Source: WRHT01 sp031550525 (GTDB taxonomy: Bacteria > Desulfobacterota > Desulfovibrionia > Desulfovibrionales > Desulfovibrionaceae). From it: a stretch of DNA of 64,000 bases. Positions 9,704 through 19,503 of this stretch are shown in pieces (position 1 is the stretch's first letter; the number at the start of each line of letters is the position of its first letter). The notes under the pieces were generated by a model. That model made no database searches and was not told the DNA's origin. It saw nothing but the letters and a program-made list of their open reading frames with translations. Location: NCBI GenBank assembly GCA_031550525.1, contig JAVBON010000014.1:1-64000 (forward strand). The letters are read 5' to 3'. The translations under genes and the position numbers were made by a program.

Positions 9704-10930
9704 ATGACCAAGCTTGAACAGCTTTTTGAATATGCAAGCAACCAGTCTGAATTTGTAGTTGATGTGCAAAAGGGCATGACCGCAATTCCGGCCATGGCGC
9801 CGGAAAACGGCGGCGATGGCGAAAGCAGGAAGGCCGCGTATCTTAAACAATATATGCAAAAGCTGGGCGCAACGGAAATTATTGAGATAAACGCCAAAGA
9901 CAACAGGGTTAGCAGCGGCGCACGGCCAAACATAGCGGCCAAACTTCCGGGAAAAAGCGCTGTAACCCTATGGGTAATAGGCCATATGGACGTTGTGCCA
10001 GTGGGTGAAAAAAGCCTGTGGAACAGCAACCCCTTCGAGTTGAAGCAAGATGGCGATATTATTATCGGGCGCGGGGTTGAGGACAATCAGCAGGCCATTG
10101 CCGCCTCGATGCTGGCCTTTAAAACCCTTAAAGACAACAATGTAACACCCGATTTAAACTATGGCGTGCTGATGGTGGCCGATGAAGAAACCCACAGCGC
10201 CTATGGCCTGGAACACGTGCTGAAGGCCGCGCCGGATTTGATAAAAAAAGACGATCTGGTGCTCATACCGGACATAGGCGACAGCCTGGGCCAGCATGTT
10301 GAAGTGGCGGAAAAAAGCTGCTCCTGGCTTAAAATTACTGTCTCAGGCAAGCAGTGCCATGCCTCCACGCCGGAGGAAGGCATAAACAGCCTTATGGCCT
10401 CGTCCGCCGCCGTGCTGGCTCTGGATGCATTGTACAAGCACTTTCCACAATCCGACCCTTTGTACCAACCGGCCACGTCCACCTTTGTGCCCTCCAAAAA
10501 GGAAGCCAACGTCGAGAATATAAATACGGTGCCGGGGCAGGACATATTCTACATTGACTGCCGCATACTGCCGCAAATAGACCCTAAAGACGTGTTTAAA
10601 AAAGTGGAAGAGCTGGTGGCCGAGGCCGTAAAGCCGTACAAGGCCACCGCGCGTGTTGAAACGGTGTTTGCCGATACCGCCCCAACGCCTACCGCCGTTA
10701 ACGCGCCGGTTGTGCAACGCCTTTCGCGCAGCCTGAAAAAACTGCGCAATATAGAGGCAAAGCCAATTGGCATAGGCGGGCAAACGGTGGCGGCTTTTTT
10801 ACGCGCCGTGGGCATTCCGGCCGTGGGTTGGTCCACCATAATCAGCAACGCCCACACGCCAAATGAAAAAAGCAGTATTATAAATACCATATCTGATTCT
10901 AAAGTAATTATAGATATGCTTTTTGACTGA
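9704..10930 (+). CDS. M20 family metallo-hydrolase (ArgE/DapE/peptidase type)
   Basis: Zinc-dependent hydrolase of the M20 family, 408 aa. Metal and catalytic residues are visible: GHMDVVP (His, Asp), GRGVEDN (Asp), ADEETHS (catalytic Glu pair), DIGD, and a C-terminal NAHTPNE histidine, with the dimerisation domain in between (GKQCHASTPEEG). The start at 9704 is preferred over ATGs at 9683 and 9692 because GGAG lies 6 nt before it. It lies 24 nt after gltX. Substrate is not decided by sequence; members act on N-acyl amino acids, di/tripeptides or succinyl-DAP. Confidence 0.85.
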   Translation: MTKLEQLFEYASNQSEFVVDVQKGMTAIPAMAPENGGDGESRKAAYLKQYMQKLGATEIIEINAKDNRVSSGARPNIAAKLPGKSAVTLWVIGHMDVVPVGEKSLWNSNPFELKQDGDIIIGRGVEDNQQAIAASMLAFKTLKDNNVTPDLNYGVLMVADEETHSAYGLEHVLKAAPDLIKKDDLVLIPDIGDSLGQHVEVAEKSCSWLKITVSGKQCHASTPEEGINSLMASSAAVLALDALYKHFPQSDPLYQPATSTFVPSKKEANVENINTVPGQDIFYIDCRILPQIDPKDVFKKVEELVAEAVKPYKATARVETVFADTAPTPTAVNAPVVQRLSRSLKKLRNIEAKPIGIGGQTVAAFLRAVGIPAVGWSTIISNAHTPNEKSSIINTISDSKVIIDMLFD

Positions 10931-11136
10931 ACGGATTAGCTCCGGCTGCCAATGTCCGGCGCAAAGACATGTCAGGAACGCGGCGTGATGTATGAGCACA
11001 TGGCCTTTAAGCCATATTGCCTTGCATCCTGAGGATGAAGACAGTTACCAGAGCCCTTCTAATACTGGACAAAGCAAATTTAGTTTTATAACTAATTAGG
11101 TTAGTTGGCGCAACTTCCCTCAAAGGACGATACCCT

Positions 11137-12075
11137 ATGAGATTTCAGCATAAAATGACCGCCATGATCGGCGATACGCCCATGATCCGCCTTGACGCGC
11201 TGCCCCAAAAACACGACTGCCTGGCGGAAATAATAGTCAAGCTTGAGTATTTCAACCCTTGCGGGTCCATAAAAGACCGCATTGCCAAGTGCATGGTGGA
11301 AGACGCCGAAAATAAGGGCCTGCTTACCCCCGGCAAGGGGCAGACCCTGGTGGAGTCCACCAGTGGCAATACAGGCATAGGCCTTGCCTTCATGGCGGCG
11401 GTACGCGGCTACAAACTCATTATAGTCATGCCGGAAAATATGAGCGATGAGCGCAAAAACCTGCTTAAAGGCATGGGGGCCGAACTTGTGCTTACCCCCG
11501 CAGCCGGCGGCATGAACGCCGCCAATGCCGAATGCGAGCGCATAGCGCGAGAAAAAGGCGCCATACTGCTGAACCAGTTCACCAACCAGGCCAACGTTAA
11601 AGCGCACTACAAAGGCACTGGGCCTGAGCTGTGGGAACAATGCGGCAGCAAAGTCGATATTTTTGTGAGCGGCATAGGCACAGGCGGCACCGTTACCGGC
11701 ATTGGGCGATACCTTAAGGAATGTAGCAAAACCGTAAAGGTGTACGGCGTTGAGCCGGCCGAATCGCCGATGATTACCAAAGGCAAGCCGGGGCCGCACC
11801 TTATTCAGGGCATTGGCGCAAATTTTCTGCCCCCACTGCTTGAGCGCGGCCTGCTGGACGACATACTGCCCGTGCCTGGTCTTAAAGCCATTGAAACCGC
11901 CAAAGAGCTTATGAAGCTTGAAGGCATAATGGGCGGCATATCGTCCGGCGCAAACATATATGCCGCGCTGGAACTGGGCAAACTGCCGGAAAACCGCGGC
12001 AAACGCATCGTGACCATAGTGTGCGATACCTCCGAGCGCTACCTCTCCACCCTGCTGTTCAAAGAGCAGGAGTAA
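11137..12075 (+). CDS. cysK: Cysteine synthase (O-acetylserine sulfhydrylase)
   Basis: PLP enzyme that makes cysteine from O-acetylserine and sulfide, 312 aa. The PLP-binding lysine is Lys46 in NPCGSIKDR; the substrate loop STSGNTGIG and the phosphate-binding GIGTGGTVTG are intact, as is GISSGAN. AAAGGA precedes the start. The gene for serine acetyltransferase, which supplies its substrate, lies just beyond the hemerythrin gene on the other strand. CysK versus CysM cannot be separated with certainty. Confidence 0.93.
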   Translation: MRFQHKMTAMIGDTPMIRLDALPQKHDCLAEIIVKLEYFNPCGSIKDRIAKCMVEDAENKGLLTPGKGQTLVESTSGNTGIGLAFMAAVRGYKLIIVMPENMSDERKNLLKGMGAELVLTPAAGGMNAANAECERIAREKGAILLNQFTNQANVKAHYKGTGPELWEQCGSKVDIFVSGIGTGGTVTGIGRYLKECSKTVKVYGVEPAESPMITKGKPGPHLIQGIGANFLPPLLERGLLDDILPVPGLKAIETAKELMKLEGIMGGISSGANIYAALELGKLPENRGKRIVTIVCDTSERYLSTLLFKEQE

Positions 12076-12086
12076 GAGAACTTATT

Positions 12087-12512
12087 TTATTTATTTGCAG
12101 TTTTACGTATATGCTCGCCTATTTTTTTATCTTCTTGCATAATATGGCTTACCAGCCATCTGACTATAGTTTTACTCACATTCAAGCTTAATTCAGTTGA
12201 CGAGCCCTTTGCATTAAATTTTTCTATAAGCTCGCCGACCGTAACCTTAAAATTTTCATGAAGCTGTTTATGTTTTTCATAGTCAGGGTATTTATATAGT
12301 AGCTGTAGCTCCTCCTCGCTATTAAAATGTATCACAGTATAATCAACCAGAAAATTAAGCGTTTCTTGAATATTTTCCGCATCACTACCATCCAGACATG
12401 CGGTGATGAACTCGCTTAAAAGCTCAAACAGCTTTTTATGCTGCGAATCGATCTGCTCATTGCCCAATTTAAAATTGTCATTCCATGCAATGCCTTGAGT
12501 TATCGTGCTCAT
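12087..12512 (-). CDS. Bacteriohemerythrin
   Basis: Small non-haem di-iron oxygen-binding protein of 141 aa, typical of single-domain bacterial hemerythrins. Ligand motifs are in order: DSQHKKLFE, VIHFNSEEE, HKQLHENF and SHIMQEDKKIGEH, giving the His/His/Glu/His/His/His/Asp set. The start at 12512 (MSTITQGIAW) is chosen because a strong AGGAGG is 8 nt upstream; upstream in-frame codons would cover that site and a terminator stem. In anaerobes such proteins are linked to oxygen sensing or delivery. Confidence 0.93.
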   Translation of the reverse strand: MSTITQGIAWNDNFKLGNEQIDSQHKKLFELLSEFITACLDGSDAENIQETLNFLVDYTVIHFNSEEELQLLYKYPDYEKHKQLHENFKVTVGELIEKFNAKGSSTELSLNVSKTIVRWLVSHIMQEDKKIGEHIRKTANK

Positions 12513-12550
12513 AAATGCATCCTCCTTTAAGGAGTTATTGGGGATGCTAA

Positions 12551-12581
12551 AAGGGCGCACCCCCGCAGGGGCCGCGCCCTT
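12551..12581 (-). terminator. Terminator after cysE
   Basis: Stem 12551-12558 with 12574-12581 (8 bp) extended by 12561-12564 with 12568-12571, loop GCA. In the minus direction it is followed by TTTT; on the plus strand it is followed by CTTTTATTT, so it may work both ways. Confidence 0.75.
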
Positions 12582-12621
12582 CTTTTATTTGCGGAAGCTT
12601 GCAAAACCCCATTTTTTAATA

Positions 12622-13554
12622 TTAGCACCTTCCAACCATGTTGTCATCAGGTTTAGCGCTGGTGGAGCGTTGCTGCACCACTTTGGAACCGGCAGCGACG
12701 TCGCGCGTTATCCATACGTTACCGCCTATCATGCTGCCCCGGCCTATGGTTACGCGCCCCAAAATGGTTGCTCCGGCGTACACCACCACATCGTCTTCCA
12801 ATATCGGGTGGCGGGCCAGCCCTTTGGTAAGGGTGCCGTCTTCTTCCTTGGGAAAGGAGAGAGCGCCCAGAGTAACGCCCTGGTACAGGCGGCAGCCGTT
12901 GCCTATAATGCATGTCTCGCCTATCACCACGCCCGTGCCGTGATCTATGAAAAAGTTGTCGCCAATCTGCGCGCCGGGGTGAATATCTATGCCGGTGGCG
13001 GCGTGGGCCATCTCGCTTATAATGCGCGGAATCAGCGGCACATTAAGCTTGTACAGCTCGTGCGCGATGCGGTGGTTGGTCATTACCTGTATGGACGGGT
13101 AGCAAAAAATTGTCTCGCCGGGGCTTTTGGCCGCCGGGTCGCCTTCATAGGCGGCCTGCACGTCGCCTTCAAGCATGGCGCGTATATGCGGGAGTTTATC
13201 CATAAATTTGGCGGCAAGGGCGTGGCAATCCACTACGTTTTTAGCGCAATCCATGGTTTCGGAGTTGCTTATGCAGTGCCCGCTCTCAATTTGCTGCGCC
13301 AACAGCCTGTAAATACTGTCCAGATTGGCCGAGAGGTGGTAACGCTGTGAAACCTCAGAGGCAAAAGGGACGGAATAAAAACCCGGAAAAAACACCGCCC
13401 GCAGCCTGGTCATAAATTCGCCCAAGGCCTGCAACGAGGGCATTTTCACCCCACTGTCAAAATTTATCTGATAAAACGGCGGTCTGCACAACTCCATAAC
13501 AATGCCGTCCAAATTCTCCAATTCCGGCTGAACGATTTTTTTACTTCCGCCCAT
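12622..13554 (-). CDS. cysE: Serine O-acetyltransferase
   Basis: Makes O-acetylserine from serine and acetyl-CoA for cysteine synthesis, 310 aa. The C-terminal half is a left-handed beta-helix of hexapeptide repeats (DIHPGAQIGDNFFIDHG, VVIGETCIIGNGCRLYQGV) with the catalytic HG pair. The N-terminal helical domain is of the longer EpsC/plant-like kind. It is transcribed away from cysK, separated by the hemerythrin gene, and closed by the terminator at 12551-12581. Confidence 0.93.
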   Translation of the reverse strand: MGGSKKIVQPELENLDGIVMELCRPPFYQINFDSGVKMPSLQALGEFMTRLRAVFFPGFYSVPFASEVSQRYHLSANLDSIYRLLAQQIESGHCISNSETMDCAKNVVDCHALAAKFMDKLPHIRAMLEGDVQAAYEGDPAAKSPGETIFCYPSIQVMTNHRIAHELYKLNVPLIPRIISEMAHAATGIDIHPGAQIGDNFFIDHGTGVVIGETCIIGNGCRLYQGVTLGALSFPKEEDGTLTKGLARHPILEDDVVVYAGATILGRVTIGRGSMIGGNVWITRDVAAGSKVVQQRSTSAKPDDNMVGRC

Positions 13555-13668
13555 GCTCTTCCCCCATTAATGGTCTGAAATATCTGGTTACCTTACTTGC
13601 AGGCGCGGGCGAGGTCAAGAATGCGGCCGGGGCCTTTGCCCCGGCTTGCATTATGTGTGAAATTACAG

Positions 13669-16080
13669 CTACTTCAACGAACCTATAATATTACGCAACT
13701 GCAGCGTCATTTGCGAAAGCTCCTGCACGGCGGCGGAAGACTGCGCCATACCGTCGGTCGTTTCGCCTATAATGCTGTTTATCTCGTTAACGGCACGGCT
13801 TATCTCCTCGGAGGTGGCGCTCTGCTCTTCCGCAGCCGCAGCAATGGAACTTACCACTGATGAGTTTGCGGCAGCCAGCTCCACAATTTCCGTAAGGGCC
13901 TCGCCGGAGGAAACCGCCAGGCTGGCTGCTTCCTGCACACTTGTGGCGGCGTTGCCCACGGCGGATATGCTCTTTTTGGTGGAATCCTGAATAGCCGTTA
14001 TATTTCCGCCAACTTCTTTGGTGGCGCTCATGGTCTTTTCGGCAAGCTTGCGCACTTCGTCCGCCACCACGGCAAAACCGCGCCCGGCCTCGCCCGCCCG
14101 CGCGGCCTCAATAGCGGCGTTAAGGGCCAGTAGGTTGGTCTGGTCGGCTATGTCTGAAATCACGTTCATTATGCCGCCAATATTCTCAGCCTGGTTGCCC
14201 AACTCCTGCATCTCTTTTTGCATTTCACCGGCTATTTTGTTCACTTTTTCCACCGAGCGCACCACCTGACCTACCAGTTCAGCTCCGTTGTCAGCCTTTT
14301 GCCGTGTACCCTCGCTTTGTTCAGAGGCCTGCGCGGCATTGCGGGCAACTTCCAATACCGTGGAGTTCATCTGGGTCATGGCGCTGGCGGTAGATTCAAC
14401 TCTTTCACGCTGAATTTCGGCCCCGCGCGAAATCTGCCCCACCTGCGCCGCAATCTGCTCGGACGCGGCAGCCACGCGGTCCGCAATTTCAGAGGCTTCG
14501 TTGGCAACGCGCACAATGGTGTTCTGCTTGTCTTTAATTTCCGTTATGTCGTTAAAAATTTCAATAAAGCCCACATTCGCCCCCTTGCCATCGCGCAGGG
14601 GAATGGATGTAATATAGGCCTCCTGCTCCATTCCGGCCGGGCGCAGCCTGGTTTCACCGCTTACCGGGCCTTTTTTCAACAGGCAGCCCGTACCTACGCA
14701 ACCATCGGTATCGCACATGTCAGCGCAAATATGCCCGGCGCAAGGCTCGCCAACAAAGTTGCCGCCCAGATTCTCCTGCGCCTTTTTGTTGAGAAAACGT
14801 ATACGCTTTTCCGTATTGCAGGTTTGAATAGCTATGGGCATTAAATCCAGCACTTCGGTATAAGCGTTGCCAACTGTGTTTATGGTTTTGGCCAGTTCGG
14901 CAAAACCGCCTGAGAAAGCGGCGTCATGCATGCGCTCTCTGAATTCTCCCGCCAATATGCCGCCCGCCAGCACCTTGGCTTCATCCATAACCTTGTTTAT
15001 ATTTTCCGGTATGGCCTGAATGGCGCTTACCATGGCCCCAATCTCTCCCTTCTCTTTAACGGAAATCCGTGACGAAAAATCACCTGCGGAAACTTTCAGG
15101 GCAAAAGCGGATAAGTTGCCAAGCACGCGTATAAGCCCGAACACTATAAAAATGGTGACTGCCGTGCCCAAAACAAGCCCCGCCACGCCAAGTGATATCA
15201 TGGTCACTTTTGCCGTTTCCGTGCTGGCCCGCACACCGTCTCCGAAAGCGCGCATTCTTATATTGCGCTGCTCGCTCAATTTGCTGCTTTCATCCAGCAC
15301 CCAATTTAGTTTTGAGTCCAGCCGCGCAAGGTTGGATACCACGCCGCCCATTTTTCCGACCAACTGATCAAAGGTTCTGCCCACCTCGTCATTGGCGCCC
15401 TGCAATTGGCGGAACAACTGCATGCCGCCCTCCGACACCACGTTTACATGTATGCGTTCTATGGCAAGGGTCATACGCTTGAAATTCTCCAAAGCCACCT
15501 TGGCATCTTCGGGGGCGCGGCTTTGCGCATATTTGCTCATGGTAGACATGGCCATGCCCAATTCCTGCATAGCCTCGTTAAGCATTACAAGGCCGTTCAG
15601 GTCGCGCGCGCGTATGGAAGCCCCCGTAAACGTTTTAAATTCAGCCATAAGCTTTGCTATATTGCCGCCAAAAGTTACGTTGTAAAAAATCTCGGAATCT
15701 TTAACCTGCGCCTCTATACCGCCAAGCAGCCCGCCAAACTCTTCAACCCCAGTCCGCAAGTCCTTAAAAGAGTCTTTGGCATCCTGCGCCTCCAGCATTG
15801 TTATAACATCGTCTATTCTGGCAATAGCTTTATCTACATAACCACGCGCGTCTTGCATGTATGCGGCGTTACGGCTGGCAATATACTTTCCAACCGCTCC
15901 GCTGGCCTGATTTATGGAGGTTTCCATCATGCTTGTGGCAATGTTTATACGTGCAAGGCGCTGGTATTCAACGATACCGCTGGAAGCTTTATTTGCAGTA
16001 ATCGCGCCATAAACCGCAAAAACAGCCAAAAGTAAAACCATTAATGAAAAACCAATAATGATTTTCAACTTTGTTGTCAT
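13669..16080 (-). CDS. Methyl-accepting chemotaxis protein with cysteine-rich PAS domain
   Basis: Chemoreceptor of 803 aa. Order: TM1 (about 7-27), a helical periplasmic sensor (about 28-295), TM2 (about 297-322), HAMP, a PAS domain (about 415-510), and the cytoplasmic signalling domain with the conserved hairpin tip AARAGEAGRGFAVVADEVRK. The PAS domain holds a cluster of six cysteines (CAGHICADMCDTDGCVGTGC, near residues 440-460), so a metal or redox cofactor is possible. The start at 16080 is preferred because CTTAGGAG precedes it and it gives a clean N-terminal membrane segment; the upstream in-frame ATGs lack this. The signal sensed is unknown. Confidence 0.93.
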   Translation of the reverse strand: MTTKLKIIIGFSLMVLLLAVFAVYGAITANKASSGIVEYQRLARINIATSMMETSINQASGAVGKYIASRNAAYMQDARGYVDKAIARIDDVITMLEAQDAKDSFKDLRTGVEEFGGLLGGIEAQVKDSEIFYNVTFGGNIAKLMAEFKTFTGASIRARDLNGLVMLNEAMQELGMAMSTMSKYAQSRAPEDAKVALENFKRMTLAIERIHVNVVSEGGMQLFRQLQGANDEVGRTFDQLVGKMGGVVSNLARLDSKLNWVLDESSKLSEQRNIRMRAFGDGVRASTETAKVTMISLGVAGLVLGTAVTIFIVFGLIRVLGNLSAFALKVSAGDFSSRISVKEKGEIGAMVSAIQAIPENINKVMDEAKVLAGGILAGEFRERMHDAAFSGGFAELAKTINTVGNAYTEVLDLMPIAIQTCNTEKRIRFLNKKAQENLGGNFVGEPCAGHICADMCDTDGCVGTGCLLKKGPVSGETRLRPAGMEQEAYITSIPLRDGKGANVGFIEIFNDITEIKDKQNTIVRVANEASEIADRVAAASEQIAAQVGQISRGAEIQRERVESTASAMTQMNSTVLEVARNAAQASEQSEGTRQKADNGAELVGQVVRSVEKVNKIAGEMQKEMQELGNQAENIGGIMNVISDIADQTNLLALNAAIEAARAGEAGRGFAVVADEVRKLAEKTMSATKEVGGNITAIQDSTKKSISAVGNAATSVQEAASLAVSSGEALTEIVELAAANSSVVSSIAAAAEEQSATSEEISRAVNEINSIIGETTDGMAQSSAAVQELSQMTLQLRNIIGSLK

Positions 16081-16453
16081 AAAATCTCCTAAGTTACACA
16101 TTAACATTGCGCATAACAACTGCGCATAAAGATAAACCAATACGAATAAAACACATTACTAATTATATATTTTATTTTGATGCTTTGGTCAAATACATAA
16201 ACATAATGCTTCTATACCTATTAATACTGTGGCTATTAAATAATTTTTAGTATAAATGCATTATTTTTCCATAATAATACATACTATGTTAATTAAAAAA
16301 ATAACTACTGCTCTAGTTAATACATTTTTAAAATTACCATCCTATGGCTACTGCGCGACAGCGGCTGCCACCAGCCATGCGCCAGCAAAAACGGTTAGGC
16401 AATGGAGCCTCCCGCCTCTTTATTATCTTGAGCGAATAGATTAGTAAGGCCAG
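16081..16453. other. AT-rich divergent intergenic region, chemoreceptor / pbpC
   Basis: About 370 nt, very AT-rich between 16140 and 16330, between two divergent genes. No coding sequence is supported; a 62-codon open frame at 16256-16444 has no ribosome site and unlikely composition. Promoters of both genes should lie here. Confidence 0.6.
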
Positions 16454-18847
16454 ATGAGTTTTAAGAAAAAATTGCTCACTGTTTGCGCTCTGCCACTGCT
16501 GCCGGTAATAATCTGGGCCATTCTAACCCCTCGCCCGCCGTTGCTGGACAACATTGCTTTTTCCACCGTGGTACTGGACAGGCAAGGCAGGCTCATGCGC
16601 CTGAGCCTGGCGAGTGACGAGCGTTACCGCGTTTATACGCCTTTAGGGCAAATATCTCCCGCTCTTGTAGAAGCCACACTGCTTTATGAAGACAAATATT
16701 TTCGCAGTCATCCGGGCGTAAACCCGGCAGCCCTGGCGCGGGCAATTGCCAGTACCTGTTTTGGCGAAAGGCGCATGGGCGCTTCGACCATAACCATGCA
16801 GTTGGCCCGGCTTCGTCTGGGTCTTGATACAGGGACCATAGTAGGAAAACTCCGCCAGATGGAACGGGCCTTGGCCTACGAGTTGCATTACAGCAAAGAT
16901 GAGATTCTTGAGGCCTACTTCAACCTGGCCCCATACGGCGGCAATATTGAGGGCTGCGGCGCGGCCAGCCGCATATATTACCACAAGGCCCCCGACAAGC
17001 TTAGCCTGGTGGAGGCGCTGTCGCTGGTTAGCGTGCCGCAAAACCCTTCACGCCGTAACCCTTTGCCCGTACGCAGGCAAAACGGAAAAGGCGAGGCTGA
17101 TTCCGCCTTGGAAGAAGCGCAGCAGCGCATTTTCAAACTTTGGGTGGAAAAACACCCCGAAGACGCAGGCAGCGCCTTTTTAACACGCGCCAGGCTGGAG
17201 GTATTCAGCCCCGCCACACTGCCCTTTGCGGCCCCACATGTAAGCACCGAGGGAATTTTGCAGCATGCCGGGCCTGCCCCGTTGCAAACAACCATAGACT
17301 ACCGCATGCAGCGCCAGCTTGAACGTATGCTGAGCGCCACGGTGGAGCGTAGCGCCCCTCAGGGTGTGCGCAACGCCAGCGCCCTGCTGGTGCATTGGCC
17401 CAGCATGGAGGTGCGCGCCCTGGTTGGCTCGGCCGATTTTTTCAATCAGGAAATCGAAGGACAGGTAGACGGTACCCGCGCCCGCCGCTCGCCGGGCTCC
17501 ACACTTAAGCCTTTCATATATGCCCTTGGGTTGGATCAGGGCCTTATACACCCAAGAACCCTACTTTACGATACTCCACGCAGCTTTGGCGGGTACGATC
17601 CAGAAAACGCCGATCAGCAGTTTCGCGGACCCTTAAGCGCCACAGAGGCTTTGCGCCTTAGCCGCAATATACCGGCCATAGGGTTAGCGGGCAGGCTGGG
17701 CAAAAACAGAGATGACGGACGGACGCAGCCGGATTTATATGATTTTCTTAAAGAATCCGGCGTAGCTTTTGATTACGGCAAAGAGCATTATGGCCTTGCC
17801 CTTGTTCTGGGCGGGGCGGAAGTGAGCATGCGCGAGTTGGCCAAGCTTTACGCCATGCTGGCCAACCGTGGCGTAAAACGCGAGTTGCGCCTGTTTTCAA
17901 CAGATGCTCAGGCCCGGCCGGAGCCGCAACAAGCTGCGGGCGAGCAGGCCCGCATGCTCAGCCCCGAGGCCTGCGTGCTCACGCTGGACATGCTGCGCAA
18001 TATCCCAGGCTCACAGGGCCTGCGCAACTCATCCATGGTCATGCGCGTGCCCATGTACTGGAAAACAGGCACATCCAACGGCTACCGCGATGCGTGGACG
18101 GCCGGCATTTTCGGGCCATACGTGCTGGTAGTGTGGGTGGGCAACTTTGATAACACGCCAAACCTTTCTTTTGTCGGAGCCCACATAGCTGCTCCGCTGT
18201 TCTGGGAAATGGCCGACGCTGTGTACGCCATGGAAAAAATAGGCGATGCGCCCATGCAAAACATGGAAGGCCTTAATATAAAACGGGTAAAGGTATGCAG
18301 CGGAACTGGAGATCTTGATACCAGGCTGTGCCGTGAGCTGACCGACACCCTGTTCATACCTGGGGTATCGCCCATAGCCGATTCCGGAGTTTACCGGCAA
18401 ATTCTGATAGATAAAGCCACCGGCCTGCGCGCATGTGTAGACGTGCCGGGCGAAACAAGCCAGGTTGTATGGGAATTTTGGCCTACAGACCTGCAACGGG
18501 TTTTCCGTAGCGCGGGCATTATGAAGCCTGCCCCGCCTCCGTTTTTGCCGGAATGCGGAATAAACGACAACCCCGGCGGCATTCCGCCTGAAATTATCTC
18601 GCCAAAACCAGGCGTGGTTTACCACCGCAGCCTCGCCCACCCCGAAGGCACGGTAATTACGCTGCATGCGGCGGGCGACGCGGACGTAACCGATTTTTTC
18701 TGGTTTTCCGGGGCGGAATTTATAGGGCGCAGCAGCCCCAGCGAGCACCTGGTCTGGACCCCGCCCGGCGGAACCAGCGTGATACGGGTGGTGGACAACT
18801 TCGGCAGGGGACAAACCAGAAAGGTTGTGGTGGAGCTTACGGAGTAG
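16454..18847 (+). CDS. pbpC: Penicillin-binding protein 1C
   Basis: Bifunctional peptidoglycan synthase of 797 aa. An N-terminal membrane anchor (about 5-23) is followed by a GT51 glycosyltransferase domain with Glu79 in EDKYFRSHPG and GASTITMQLARL, then a transpeptidase domain with the acyl-serine Ser349 in GSTLKPF, SRN, and KTGTSNG, and the PbpC-type C-terminal beta domain (from about 690). In E. coli and many bacteria pbpC sits next to the macroglobulin gene yfhM and the two are thought to cooperate in periplasmic defence and repair; here they are about 8 kb apart. AAGG lies upstream of the ATG. Confidence 0.95.
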   Translation: MSFKKKLLTVCALPLLPVIIWAILTPRPPLLDNIAFSTVVLDRQGRLMRLSLASDERYRVYTPLGQISPALVEATLLYEDKYFRSHPGVNPAALARAIASTCFGERRMGASTITMQLARLRLGLDTGTIVGKLRQMERALAYELHYSKDEILEAYFNLAPYGGNIEGCGAASRIYYHKAPDKLSLVEALSLVSVPQNPSRRNPLPVRRQNGKGEADSALEEAQQRIFKLWVEKHPEDAGSAFLTRARLEVFSPATLPFAAPHVSTEGILQHAGPAPLQTTIDYRMQRQLERMLSATVERSAPQGVRNASALLVHWPSMEVRALVGSADFFNQEIEGQVDGTRARRSPGSTLKPFIYALGLDQGLIHPRTLLYDTPRSFGGYDPENADQQFRGPLSATEALRLSRNIPAIGLAGRLGKNRDDGRTQPDLYDFLKESGVAFDYGKEHYGLALVLGGAEVSMRELAKLYAMLANRGVKRELRLFSTDAQARPEPQQAAGEQARMLSPEACVLTLDMLRNIPGSQGLRNSSMVMRVPMYWKTGTSNGYRDAWTAGIFGPYVLVVWVGNFDNTPNLSFVGAHIAAPLFWEMADAVYAMEKIGDAPMQNMEGLNIKRVKVCSGTGDLDTRLCRELTDTLFIPGVSPIADSGVYRQILIDKATGLRACVDVPGETSQVVWEFWPTDLQRVFRSAGIMKPAPPPFLPECGINDNPGGIPPEIISPKPGVVYHRSLAHPEGTVITLHAAGDADVTDFFWFSGAEFIGRSSPSEHLVWTPPGGTSVIRVVDNFGRGQTRKVVVELTE

Positions 18848-18953
18848 CCGCCGGGCCTGCTCCTGCTAAACATCACGGCTTAGGTTAACATTTGCAGGCT
18901 GCAGGCAGCCGCAAATCATATACAGCTTGCACACTATCAAGCGGGAGAAATAC

Positions 18954-19319
18954 ATGAGCGAACAACGTGTGTTCATTTTCAATCAAATCAGCCCTACCCT
19001 CAAAAATACGCAAGGCAACATAGGCCAGATTGAAGGGCGCGAGCTTATAGCCCGCGGCTGCCCGTTAAGGCCAGACAGTTCCTTTATAGCTTCCGGCATC
19101 AACGCCCTCTTGCCCGGAGGGGTAATTCCATGGCACGAGCACGCCAATGATGAAGAAGTATACATATTTATCTCCGGCAGTGGCTTTTACATGGACAACA
19201 ATCAGGTAAAGCACCCCGTAAAAGCCGGTGACACAGCCTTTTGCCTTAAAGGCGAAAAGCACGGGCTGGAAAACCCCGGCCCGGAACCCTTGCTTTTTGG
19301 CGCTGTTATAGCGAAATAG
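18954..19319 (+). CDS. Cupin domain protein
   Basis: Single-domain cupin of 121 aa. Cupin motif 1 is clear: PWHEHANDEEVYIFISGSG (two His and a Glu as metal ligands); motif 2 contains the later histidine in KGEKHGLENPG. The start at 18954 is preferred because GCGGGAG stands 7 nt before it; upstream in-frame codons lack a ribosome site. Substrate unknown. Confidence 0.85.
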   Translation: MSEQRVFIFNQISPTLKNTQGNIGQIEGRELIARGCPLRPDSSFIASGINALLPGGVIPWHEHANDEEVYIFISGSGFYMDNNQVKHPVKAGDTAFCLKGEKHGLENPGPEPLLFGAVIAK

Positions 19320-19503
19320 GCGCTCCGGCTTTTTCCCCTAAAGTCGCATACATATACAAGCTGACCAAACAGGTTATTTCCTGGCCACGTCATTAAGCGA
19401 GCGTGCGCGCCCTGCCGCCGCTGTTTTTGAATAAAAAAACAGTGTAACGCATCGGCACAAGCGGACTATTTACAATTTATCATCACTTGGCTAAATACTT
19501 GCG

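Noticed and set aside
16256..16444. 62-codon plus-strand frame before pbpC
   Set aside because: Low-complexity AT-rich start, no ribosome site; more likely part of the promoter region.
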